This document shows, in pieces, positions 47,897-55,507 of a stretch of 64,000 nucleotides of DNA. The notes beneath the pieces are model-generated. The model worked only from the letters and a program-made list of their open reading frames with translations. It was not told the DNA's origin and did not search any database. The DNA is from Magnetococcales bacterium. GTDB taxonomy: Bacteria; Pseudomonadota; Magnetococcia; Magnetococcales; UBA8363. The DNA lies in the NCBI GenBank assembly GCA_015232865.1, contig JADFYU010000007.1, forward strand, positions 1 through 64,000, read 5' to 3'. The position numbers and the translations under genes were made by a program. Numbering within the stretch: the first letter of the stretch is position 1; every line of letters begins with the position of its first letter.

Positions 47897-47912
47897 ATGA
47901 TTTTAAAATCAT
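47897..47912. promoter_or_regulatory. Palindrome upstream of fur and the lipase gene, possible Fur-type site
   Basis: ATGATTTTAAAATCAT is a perfect 16-base palindrome in the divergent fur/lipase spacer, followed by a related half-site TGATTTTCATT. It resembles the AT-rich inverted repeats bound by Fur-family proteins but is not a close match to the 19-base consensus. Confidence 0.35.
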
Positions 47913-48038
47913 TTGATTTTCATTGTAAATTAATTAAACTCGCTAGAGAAGGTCCAATAGCCTTTATCTCTGATTTAAATTTTAAAAAAACATAAAAATA
48001 TAAGGATTCCGTTCTTAAGAATCGATTAAGGGGTAATC

Positions 48039-48872
48039 ATGAAAAAATTTCTCGGCATTTTTGTTGCGCTCTTCATCTTCGGTATCAATAGTAGTGCCAG
48101 GGCCGATGTTTTGGTTTTGATCCACGGTTATCTGGGCAGCCCGGATAGCTGGGAGGCCAGCGGGGCCATGTCGGTTCTCGATGGCAACGGTTGGCGACGG
48201 GCCGGCATTTTGCAGACCAACCCCCGTGGAGAGGTACTGTTGCTGCCGGCTCATGCCGCCTCTCAGGAGAACAAGAACAAGGTTTATATCGTCTCATTGC
48301 CCTCGCAAGCCCCCTTGATGTTCCAGGTCAGCCACCTGGAGGCCATGTTGGGATTTTTAAAGCAGCGTCACCCTGACGAGCCATATATTCTTGTCGGCCA
48401 TTCGGTTGGTGGCGTCCTGGGTCGTCTGGCTCTGGTCCGGGGCACGGTTCCCAATCCCAAAGCCCTGATCTCCATCGCCTCCCCACACTTGGGCACCCCC
48501 CGAGCCGGACAGGCCCTTGATTTTACCAGTGACCCCTGGCCGGTCGAGGTGGTCAAGGAGATGTTTGGCGGTCCTCCGTACAGCACCCTGAAATCTTCCC
48601 GTGGCCTCTATTACGACATCTCCGGCCCCTGGCCCGGCTCTCTGCTGGACTATCTGAACAATACCGACCACCCACCCATCCACTATGTCTCCGTGTTGCG
48701 CTCACACGCCTTCATGATCTGGGGAGACAGTGTCGTACCAACTCCCAGTCAGGATATGAACAACGTACCGAAACTTCGGGGTAAATCCACCGTTTATACG
48801 ACGGGAACCGGCCACTCTCTCGTGGCAGCGGATGGCCTGCTGATCGCTGAAATCCTTAAATCTATCCCATAA
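48039..48872 (+). CDS. Exported alpha/beta-hydrolase, lipase-like
   Basis: A 277-residue protein with a signal peptide (MKKFLGIFVALFIFGINSSARA). The oxyanion strand LVLIHGYLGSPDSW and the nucleophile elbow VGHSVGGVLGRLAL identify a lipase-type hydrolase. The ISIASPHLGTPRAG segment is typical of triacylglycerol lipases and their GPI-inositol-deacylase-like relatives. A late Asp (GDSVVPTPSQD) and His (TTGTGHSLV) complete a plausible triad. Substrate, lipid or ester, is unknown. It probably acts in the periplasm or outside the cell. A 14-bp hairpin follows 18 bases after the stop. Confidence 0.85.
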   Translation: MKKFLGIFVALFIFGINSSARADVLVLIHGYLGSPDSWEASGAMSVLDGNGWRRAGILQTNPRGEVLLLPAHAASQENKNKVYIVSLPSQAPLMFQVSHLEAMLGFLKQRHPDEPYILVGHSVGGVLGRLALVRGTVPNPKALISIASPHLGTPRAGQALDFTSDPWPVEVVKEMFGGPPYSTLKSSRGLYYDISGPWPGSLLDYLNNTDHPPIHYVSVLRSHAFMIWGDSVVPTPSQDMNNVPKLRGKSTVYTTGTGHSLVAADGLLIAEILKSIP

Positions 48873-48890
48873 TCCTAGCCTTATCCCCTC

Positions 48891-48935
48891 ATTCCGGGCC
48901 AACATGCCAATGATCCGCTCTTGTTGGCCCGGAAT
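48891..48935 (+). terminator. Large stem-loop between the lipase and DnaJ-like genes
   Basis: A perfect 14-bp stem (ATTCCGGGCCAACA at 48891-48904 with TGTTGGCCCGGAAT at 48922-48935) and a 17-base loop. No T run follows; instead the ATG of the next gene comes two bases later. It may terminate, protect the lipase mRNA end, or mask the next ribosome site. Confidence 0.6.
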
Positions 48936-48937
48936 AA

Positions 48938-49579
48938 ATGGAGGAAATCCGTGCACTCTTTTTCTGCCTGCTCCTCATGAAGCCACCGACCGGGGATCAT
49001 CGAGACAAACTGCTGGACCAACTTCATGCCATCCTTTGCGAATTTCCGGCCGGAATCAAGGAATACGCCCTATACGATCGCCTGAGAAAAGATAAAATCC
49101 GCCCATTCTTTGGCATCAATCTCGGTGATGAACTTCAGCTCTATCGCATTCATTTTCTCCTTTTTCACCTGCTCTACCTCCTCCAGGACCGGCTGCGCAG
49201 GACCGGTGATCAGACAGTTGAAATCCACTGCCTGAATATTTGCATCAAACCCTGGCATCCACCATCAGACACCGATGTACCGGAATTGAGCGACCCTCTG
49301 CGCGGGTATTATAAGGAGGTGGCACGGCTGGAGACGGTTCAACGACAGGAGGTGAGCCAGATGATATCGGATTTCTGGCTCCAATTTGAACGGCAGGATC
49401 AACGCAGTCAAGCGCTGGCCCAACTGGGATTGAATGACCCGGTGGAGAACGACGAAATCAAAAGCCAATACAGAAAACAGGCCAAAATGCACCACCCGGA
49501 CCGTGGCGGAGACCCCGAACAGTTTCGAATAATCACCGCTGCCGTTGACGTTCTCTTGAATGAGCCGAATTCACGATAA
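48938..49579 (+). CDS. DnaJ-related protein with C-terminal J domain
   Basis: A 213-residue protein. The N-terminal region (LLDQLHAILCEFPAGIKEYA, YRIHFLLFHLLYLLQDRL) matches the DNAJ_related family. The C-terminal J domain (about 160-213) has the HPD motif in KQAKMHHPDRGGDPEQF, needed to stimulate an Hsp70 ATPase. J-domain proteins with the domain at the C-terminus are specialised co-chaperones; no hsp70 gene is near. The start is uncertain: ATG at 48938 directly after a strong hairpin, or ATG at 48977 in the same frame. Confidence 0.8.
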   Translation: MEEIRALFFCLLLMKPPTGDHRDKLLDQLHAILCEFPAGIKEYALYDRLRKDKIRPFFGINLGDELQLYRIHFLLFHLLYLLQDRLRRTGDQTVEIHCLNICIKPWHPPSDTDVPELSDPLRGYYKEVARLETVQRQEVSQMISDFWLQFERQDQRSQALAQLGLNDPVENDEIKSQYRKQAKMHHPDRGGDPEQFRIITAAVDVLLNEPNSR

Positions 49580-49728
49580 AACACCAGCCAGTCAACAACA
49601 TTTCACGAAAATCAGCCCGGCCCCAGACTCTGCCGCCCAGAAGTTGACACTGGTTCATTTCTTGCTTAATCAACTTATCGATTCACTAAAGAGCTGTCAT
49701 ACAACAAAAAAATGTTGGAGCCGTATAT

Positions 49729-50592
49729 ATGGAATTTCTGGATTTTCTCTATCAAAGCGCCGCAAAAGCCCCTTTAACAAGCAGCATCAACTCAAAAAAG
49801 GAGCTGTCAAGCGATGCGGCTCTCATCGACAACAAAAAAAATATTCTTCAACTTTTGACACTGATGACGATGGAGGGGGATTTTCCCATCAATGTTCGAA
49901 TCGGCAATCAGATTTTTGACTATCACTCCTTTCTCAAGCTGGATATGATTCCGGGCATGAAGGAAGAGATCAACCTTTATCTGATCATCGATGCATTGGA
50001 CCCGGCTATTGGAAATATTCGCATCCGCAAGAGCGATTCCGTCATGCTGAGAATGAATACCAAGCGGTATAACCTCTCTTTTTCTGTAGACTACCTGGAT
50101 ATGGTCGGGCGAAACGTTCTCAAACTCTCTTTTCCAGAATCACTGATTATTCGAACCGAAAAACGGCAGGGTATTCGAATCTCGATCGATGCAAAATGGG
50201 GCCTGACAACTACCGTCACCCGAGATGCCGGTATCACTTTTCCGGTCAAAACACTGAACATCAGCAGTGGCGGAGTCTATTTTCAACCCTCAACCAAAAT
50301 TCCCCAAATTATCAATGGCGGCCACATCATCTGTCATTTCACCTGGAAATCTCAAAAAATAGATTGCCACACCAACGCCTCCATCATTGAAAACCGGATT
50401 ATCGAGGATATCCTCTACTATCGAGCACGTTTTCGTTTTGAGCAGTATGACTCGGCCATGCGAGAGCTCGAAGCTTTGGTTGCTACGGCGCAACTTCGGG
50501 TCATTCAACGTCGGCGGGAACTCTTCAGAGAGTTCAAAACCCCAACGGAGTTGGGGATGGCCAGCAAGAATAAAATCTTGGGCAAAAAATAA
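49729..50592 (+). CDS. PilZ-domain protein
   Basis: A 287-residue protein. The first 150 residues look like a YcgR-N-type beta module (FPINVRIGNQIFDY, LKLSFPESLIIRTEKRQGIR). They lead into a PilZ domain with the Arg motif EKRQGIRI and the NISSGGVYFQ motif (the [D/N]xSxxG signature), which together bind cyclic di-GMP. A C-terminal helix rich in Arg/Glu ends the chain. It should therefore be a c-di-GMP effector acting on motility or surface functions. The large chemoreceptor a few genes upstream fits that theme loosely. No GGDEF or EAL gene is in the window. Confidence 0.78.
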   Translation: MEFLDFLYQSAAKAPLTSSINSKKELSSDAALIDNKKNILQLLTLMTMEGDFPINVRIGNQIFDYHSFLKLDMIPGMKEEINLYLIIDALDPAIGNIRIRKSDSVMLRMNTKRYNLSFSVDYLDMVGRNVLKLSFPESLIIRTEKRQGIRISIDAKWGLTTTVTRDAGITFPVKTLNISSGGVYFQPSTKIPQIINGGHIICHFTWKSQKIDCHTNASIIENRIIEDILYYRARFRFEQYDSAMRELEALVATAQLRVIQRRRELFREFKTPTELGMASKNKILGKK

Positions 50593-50627
50593 CCGTCCAA
50601 GCCGGGCTGCCAAAAACCCGCATATTA

Positions 50628-50676
50628 TCCTGGATACGGCAGTTGTTGGCTCATCACTCAAGCTGCCGAATCCAGG
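50628..50676. repeat. Dispersed palindromic repeat, minimal copy
   Basis: A near-perfect 49-base hairpin: TCCTGGATACGGCAGTTG and AGCTGCCGAATCCAGG joined by a short loop (TTGGCTCATCACTC). It lies between the convergent PilZ and holin-like genes, one base from the latter's stop codon. Confidence 0.85.
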
Positions 50677-50677
50677 T

Positions 50678-50935
50678 CTAACCGTTCAGTCCGAAGAAAT
50701 TTTTTGCAAAATGACCAACCACCCCTATGATGATCCCGACCATTCCGCCAGCCATGAGGCCGTTTAGCGCCGCTTTTTTTTCTACCCTGCGCAGACGATC
50801 ATCCAAGGTACCCATCCATTTTGTCTGCTCTTGCTGCCGATTCTGGATGGTCTCCAAGGCCCCCTGCATTTTACCGACTCCCAAAAGCAGATCGTGAAGA
50901 ATATCCATTTGATTATGGTTTAATTTTGGTTTCAT
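50678..50935 (-). CDS. Phage-type holin-like small membrane protein
   Basis: An 85-residue protein. A helical, coiled-coil N-terminal half (QMDILHDLLLGVGKMQGALE, TLDDRLRRVEKKAALNG) is followed by one transmembrane helix (LMAGGMVGIIIGVVGHFAKN) near the C-terminus. This is the layout of small phage proteins often found beside lysis genes. It lies directly downstream of the lysozyme-like gene on the minus strand, so a holin or accessory role is likely, but I cannot name the family. Confidence 0.6.
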   Translation of the reverse strand: MKPKLNHNQMDILHDLLLGVGKMQGALETIQNRQQEQTKWMGTLDDRLRRVEKKAALNGLMAGGMVGIIIGVVGHFAKNFFGLNG

Positions 50936-51010
50936 TATCCGCCACCCTTTTCCGTTATCAAAACACTGCTGACCAACAATTCTGCTCTGGATTTCATCGC
51001 CCGATTCTTG

Positions 51011-51490
51011 TCACAAGAGATTGCTCAAACCGTATCGAGACCAATTGGTCATAAATTCTGCTTCCGTCCCTCGCCCGGCCGCGGTGTTATAGTAGCGTTT
51101 CCAATAGGCCGCCAGACCGTTGACATCGTTTGCTTCGGGCAGCGGGGCAAAAACGCGTCGATAGTGCAATCGACACATGACCGCCGCCAACAGCAGATCC
51201 GTTACCAACGCCTCGGGTTCCGGTTGCAAAGGCCACTGATGGGCCAGCCGACTGGCAATGGCGGGACGAAATCGGATATAGTTTTGCCAGATATCCTGAA
51301 AAGTGGCCGACTCCATCTGAAACACCCCTAATGCCGGCCCTCCCCCCAACTGATGAATGTAGTGACCCATTTTGGACTCCTGAGCGGCCGTACCCAACAA
51401 CAACGCCTCAGCAGAAGGACTTTTCATATCCAGGAGCGCCAACGCCGGCTGGATGATATACTGTTTGAACTGTTTTACCTCGATTCCCAT
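51011..51490 (-). CDS. Phage-associated lysozyme-like protein
   Basis: A 159-residue protein resembling a widespread phage/prophage family. The N-terminal [10 protein letters not shown] and the segment [20 protein letters not shown], with a likely catalytic Glu, are followed by [38 protein letters not shown] and [20 protein letters not shown] are strongly conserved in that phage group. GGAG is 6 bases before the ATG at 51490; the frame extends to 51520 but with a worse site. With the holin-like gene it forms a compact lysis-type pair with no capsid, tail or integrase gene around. Confidence 0.7.
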   Translation of the reverse strand: MGIEVKQFKQYIIQPALALLDMKSPSAEALLLGTAAQESKMGHYIHQLGGGPALGVFQMESATFQDIWQNYIRFRPAIASRLAHQWPLQPEPEALVTDLLLAAVMCRLHYRRVFAPLPEANDVNGLAAYWKRYYNTAAGRGTEAEFMTNWSRYGLSNLL

Positions 51491-51634
51491 TTTCTTCTCC
51501 AAGCTATTGGACAACGCCATGTTCTTACTTGGAAAACAGTGAAACAGATTGTAAGCCGGATGGCTCGATGTACCGCTTCAACAAGTCAGGGAATAACGGG
51601 CAACGACGATCAAACCACTCGGACAAAATGTGTC

Positions 51635-52081
51635 ATGGCCACTTATGTACTGTTGATTAAAATTTTGCAAAACCAGGAGATCGATATCGGGGCCAGGGGA
51701 CGATTTTTCCTGCGCCGGGGGAGCTATCTCTATGTCGGATCGGCTCGGAAAAACTGGCAGAAACGGGTGGCTCGGCATTGCCGAAAAGAGAAGAAAAAAC
51801 GCTGGCATATCGACTATATACTGACACTCGACACAGCCTTTATCGAGACGGTCTGGGTCTGCCCGGACAATCGGGAGTGCCCGACCTGCAGAAGCCTGAT
51901 TGATCTGGCGGAAACCCGCATTCCCGCCCCCCGAATCGGTGCCTCGGACTGCCGCTGTCCGGCCCATTTTTTACAGGTCGAAACTGGTTTTTCGGCTGTG
52001 GAAGAAAAGCTGCAACAGTCCGGCTTTCTCCCCCTGACCATCCGCAGCCCGGTTTTACAGGTTTTGTCGGCCATCTCCTGA
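51635..52081 (+). CDS. DUF123 / GIY-YIG-like nuclease family protein
   Basis: A 148-residue protein of the DUF123 family, structurally related to GIY-YIG nucleases. [20 protein letters not shown] and [18 protein letters not shown] carry the GIY-like core, with the conserved Arg in [19 protein letters not shown]. The C-terminal half has Cys/His clusters ([20 protein letters not shown]) that probably bind zinc. In some archaea this domain is fused to endonuclease III, so a link to DNA repair is possible. It stands alone here. The start is set at the ATG before TYVLL. Confidence 0.82.
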   Translation: MATYVLLIKILQNQEIDIGARGRFFLRRGSYLYVGSARKNWQKRVARHCRKEKKKRWHIDYILTLDTAFIETVWVCPDNRECPTCRSLIDLAETRIPAPRIGASDCRCPAHFLQVETGFSAVEEKLQQSGFLPLTIRSPVLQVLSAIS

Positions 52082-52104
52082 CAACGGCTGTTTCCGGGGC
52101 AGGC

Positions 52105-53019
52105 TCAGGTGAGAAAATAGTGCCAGAGCGGTAGAGTGATGTAGGAGATCAACAGCCCGACTCCGACCATGGCCGCAATCAGATCTGGTGCCAGCCCCGC
52201 CGCAATGGCCAACGCACCGGACGTAATCATGGAGGGCATGGCCGCCTCGAAAATAGCGATGGTTGCCGCATCCCCCTGCAACCCCAGAACCACACAGATG
52301 GCCAGAGCGACCATCGGAGCCAGGAAAAGCTTCAAGAGCAGTCCGGCAAAAAGCGGTTTGACATACTGTTTTTCCAGATGAAACGTCAATTGAAGACCGA
52401 CAGCCACCATGACCACCGGCACCAAGGTGGCGGCAAGCCGCTCCAGGATGGCGGTGGCGACCGACCCAAAGTGCCAGGAAAGATTCATCAAGACCATGGC
52501 CAGCAACAAGGAGAGAAAAGGCGGAAAGGTCATGATTTTAAGAAAAACCGTTCGAACGGACAACGCGCCTTGGCCGGAATAGATGGCCAGAACAATGGCA
52601 CCATAAATGGTCAAACCCGGAAAGGTGCCCAACTGGTCATAAAGCACGCCATAAGGGATGAAATCGGCACCAAACAGGGCGTCGATCATGGGAATGCCTA
52701 AAAATGAGGTGTTGCCCAGAGGGATGACCATCAACAATCCGCCGGTAATTGAGCGGCTCCAGCCCAACAGCTTGGACAAGCCGAGAACCGCCCCGACAGA
52801 AAACCCCATCATCAGCCAGGGCATGAGAATCGGCGTCAGCAATTGGGTCGAGAAGGTCAGTTTGGGAACCTGAATCAGGATCAGGGCCGGCAGGGAGATG
52901 TAGATGACATACTGATTGAAGGAGAGCGCGGCTGACTCCGGGAAAACCCGCAAACGGCGCAGCACCATTCCGGCGAAGAGCAGAATCAGAATCAGAACAA
53001 AATTTTCCATATCGACCAT
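52105..53019 (-). CDS. AEC-family transporter (auxin efflux carrier type)
   Basis: A 304-residue permease with about ten transmembrane helices and the two-times-five inverted topology of the AEC family. The conserved halves are visible as FNQYVIYISLPALILIQV and NTSFLGIPMIDALFG in the first half and EAAMPSMITSGALAIAAGL in the second. Bacterial members move organic acids such as malonate or malate; no operon partner indicates the substrate. The start could be either ATG at 53019 or 53010. It lies 21 bases downstream of lptG on the same strand. Confidence 0.88.
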   Translation of the reverse strand: MVDMENFVLILILLFAGMVLRRLRVFPESAALSFNQYVIYISLPALILIQVPKLTFSTQLLTPILMPWLMMGFSVGAVLGLSKLLGWSRSITGGLLMVIPLGNTSFLGIPMIDALFGADFIPYGVLYDQLGTFPGLTIYGAIVLAIYSGQGALSVRTVFLKIMTFPPFLSLLLAMVLMNLSWHFGSVATAILERLAATLVPVVMVAVGLQLTFHLEKQYVKPLFAGLLLKLFLAPMVALAICVVLGLQGDAATIAIFEAAMPSMITSGALAIAAGLAPDLIAAMVGVGLLISYITLPLWHYFLT

Positions 53020-53040
53020 TGTGCCACAACCGTTTGCCCT

Positions 53041-54129
53041 CTACCCGTTCTGCTTTGGATCGGCCAGATGGAGAAATAAAAAGCCGCCAATGCCCAGAAA
53101 AATAAGCACCGGCGCCCAGGCGGACAACATGGCTGGCAAGCGTCCCCCCAACCCCAGAGCGGTGGAGAGGTCCACCACCACAAAGAGGGCAAAACCCAAA
53201 ACCAAACCGATCAAAAGGGATCGACCGACACCACCCTGGCGAGGCAGCCGCAGAGTAAAGGGAAAAGCCAGCAAAATGGCCGCAATGGTGGTGGCGGGGT
53301 CGGCCAACTTCCGGTGCAGCATCACCCAATGGGTGGTGGCATCGGCCCCCTCTTTTTCAAGCCGTTCCGCCAACATCCGCAATTCACCGATGGATAAAAA
53401 CTGGGGCTCATCCGGTTTTTCACCCAAGATTGAGGGGTCAAGATCGATGCGCCATGGCCTGACATTAAAACGGACCGCCTGGACGGAACGATCGAACACA
53501 TATTCGGTTCCCTCATGAAGAGACCACTGATTACGAGAAAAGCGGGCGACCTTGGCATCGATGCGACTGACCAGATGCCGCTGCTTATCGAAACGGAAAA
53601 CAATCACATCCGTCAACTTCTTATCGATTGCACTGCCCTTTTTGGCATGGACAATCTGTTGATCGATGCGATACCACAAATTACCGGCCTCAGTCAGGGA
53701 TGGCGCCTGGCGATCCAAAAGGTAATCCTGGAGACCATAGTAGGCTTTGTTGGCACGTGGAATGATTTGGTCCTGGAGCACCACGTGAACCGACGCGATC
53801 AGCACACCCCCGATGAGAAACGGGATGATGATTCGGTATAAGGAGATGCCGCTCGCCCGCATGACGGTGATTTCGCTCTGACGGGTCAATCGGGTCAGGA
53901 CGATGAGTGTGGCCAGCAGAGCGAAGGAAGGAAACAACATGGTCAGGAAAGGGGGAAGGCGGCAGAGCATGAGCAGGATCAGATCCGGCCAGTTAAAGTT
54001 GATTTTTTCGGAATATCGGCGAATGCTCTCAACACCGTCAATCAAAAAAAACAGCCCCATGAAGACGCCGATCACCTGCATGAAACCACGCAGATAGAGA
54101 TGGAGAAGATAGTAGAAAAGAACCGGCAT
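53041..54129 (-). CDS. lptG: LPS export ABC transporter permease LptG
   Basis: A 362-residue inner-membrane permease of the LptB2FG machine that extracts lipopolysaccharide and passes it to LptC/A. It has three N-terminal transmembrane helices, a periplasmic beta-jellyroll (about 130-270) and three C-terminal helices. LRGFMQVIGVFMGLFFLID, RASGISLYRIIIPFLIGG and AAILLAFPFTLRLPRQGG are typical of the YjgP/YjgQ family. Its ATG comes one base after the lptF stop. I call it LptG by position after LptF. Confidence 0.9.
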   Translation of the reverse strand: MPVLFYYLLHLYLRGFMQVIGVFMGLFFLIDGVESIRRYSEKINFNWPDLILLMLCRLPPFLTMLFPSFALLATLIVLTRLTRQSEITVMRASGISLYRIIIPFLIGGVLIASVHVVLQDQIIPRANKAYYGLQDYLLDRQAPSLTEAGNLWYRIDQQIVHAKKGSAIDKKLTDVIVFRFDKQRHLVSRIDAKVARFSRNQWSLHEGTEYVFDRSVQAVRFNVRPWRIDLDPSILGEKPDEPQFLSIGELRMLAERLEKEGADATTHWVMLHRKLADPATTIAAILLAFPFTLRLPRQGGVGRSLLIGLVLGFALFVVVDLSTALGLGGRLPAMLSAWAPVLIFLGIGGFLFLHLADPKQNG

Positions 54130-54130
54130 G

Positions 54131-55321
54131 TCAGTTTTTCTTTCCGATGGCTGCGCCCGGTCGCAATAGCTTCAGAGGCAGGGAAGCCATGATATGGACC
54201 AGAACAAGTGCCAGTTTGAAGGGCTTGCCACGAGCGGTTTTGACCAATATATAAACGGTCAGCATCGCCATGATTCCGGTTGGCAACCCATAACCGACTA
54301 TGGGAGAGAGTCCGCCGTCTTTGGCGATGGCCTCCCCCAGAGAGAGGAGAAAAATATGGACGATCAAGATCAAGACCGCCACCACCAGACCGTAACTACG
54401 CCCGGATCGGTGGGACTGCTGCAAACCCAGGGGCAAAGCCAACACGCCTAGAATAAAGGTTGCCATGGGAAAGGCCCAACGACGGTGCCACTCCATACTG
54501 GCTCGATGAGACCGTTCCGGCTTATCCTCCCGGATCACCCGGTCCAGATCGGACATGCCCATCTCCTCCAACCCTTTTTTACTCTCCTCGCTGCCCAGAC
54601 CGAGGGAGACATCCAACTCCAGATCGTAGGTGCCGAATTTAAGCTGTCGATAGTGGGTGTCGCTCAGTTGTTCGTGGCGACTACCTTCGGTCAGAAAGAT
54701 GGCCGCATTGCCGCTGACCAACGTGTGCAATCGGCCGCTTTTGGCAATCAGGGTGACCGGTTTCTCCTCTTTGCGCTGGTCATAGATCAAAATTCCGCCC
54801 ATGGTCTGGGTTGTCGGATCATGGGTATCGATATAGATGGTCAGGCCAGGAACCACATGGCTGAAGGTTTGCGGCTTCAAGGTCAGGGTGGTGGAGGAGA
54901 CCAGTGCCAATCGAAGCTGACGAAACTGATGGAAGGTTTGCGGAACCCAGACCATCTCGAAGAACAGGGAAAAAAGCGAAAAAATCCCCACAAGCAGGGC
55001 AATGGGCCGGAGCAACTGATAGAGACTGACGCCGCTGGCCTGGATGACCACCATTTCACTATCCTGAGAAAAACGTCCCAACGACAACAAAACGCCGGTC
55101 AACACCGCCATCGGCAAGGCCGCCACAATAAATTGAGGCACCAACAGGAGAATCATTTCACCCAGCACAGCCACTGAGACCCCTTTATTGATCCAAAGAT
55201 CGACCAGTTGCAAAGTCCGAGGCAACATGATCAGGAAGGTCAAAATCAGCAAGGCAAAAACCAGGGAAACGGCACACTCGACAAAAAGATATCTGGAGAG
55301 ACGATTCATAATGGCCATCAT
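54131..55321 (-). CDS. lptF: LPS export ABC transporter permease LptF
   Basis: A permease of about 396 residues and the partner of LptG. MNRLSRYLFVECAVSLVFAL, PMAVLTGVLLSLGRFSQDSE, MVVIQASGVSLYQLL and MEWHRRWAFPMATFILGVLA match the YjgP family. The N-terminus is uncertain. Four in-frame ATGs occur near 55307-55321, with GGGAT in front of the first; the frame is open to 55474 but without supporting features. The coupled lptF-lptG pair confirms an LPS-bearing outer membrane. lptA, lptB and lptC are not in the window. Confidence 0.9.
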   Translation of the reverse strand: MMAIMNRLSRYLFVECAVSLVFALLILTFLIMLPRTLQLVDLWINKGVSVAVLGEMILLLVPQFIVAALPMAVLTGVLLSLGRFSQDSEMVVIQASGVSLYQLLRPIALLVGIFSLFSLFFEMVWVPQTFHQFRQLRLALVSSTTLTLKPQTFSHVVPGLTIYIDTHDPTTQTMGGILIYDQRKEEKPVTLIAKSGRLHTLVSGNAAIFLTEGSRHEQLSDTHYRQLKFGTYDLELDVSLGLGSEESKKGLEEMGMSDLDRVIREDKPERSHRASMEWHRRWAFPMATFILGVLALPLGLQQSHRSGRSYGLVVAVLILIVHIFLLSLGEAIAKDGGLSPIVGYGLPTGIMAMLTVYILVKTARGKPFKLALVLVHIMASLPLKLLRPGAAIGKKN

Positions 55322-55507
55322 AACAATTTTTATCCCAATACCGCAGCCCCTTTTGGTGGCACTTGAGCCGATCATATCGTAACATGGTGAACGGGTTCGC
55401 CCAAGTATTGAGAAAACAGCAACGGATGATCGATAAAACGACGGCAAAAAAACAACCATTGGATCATCGGACAAAATTCAGCCGACAAACAGGAGTTACC
55501 CCACCTT

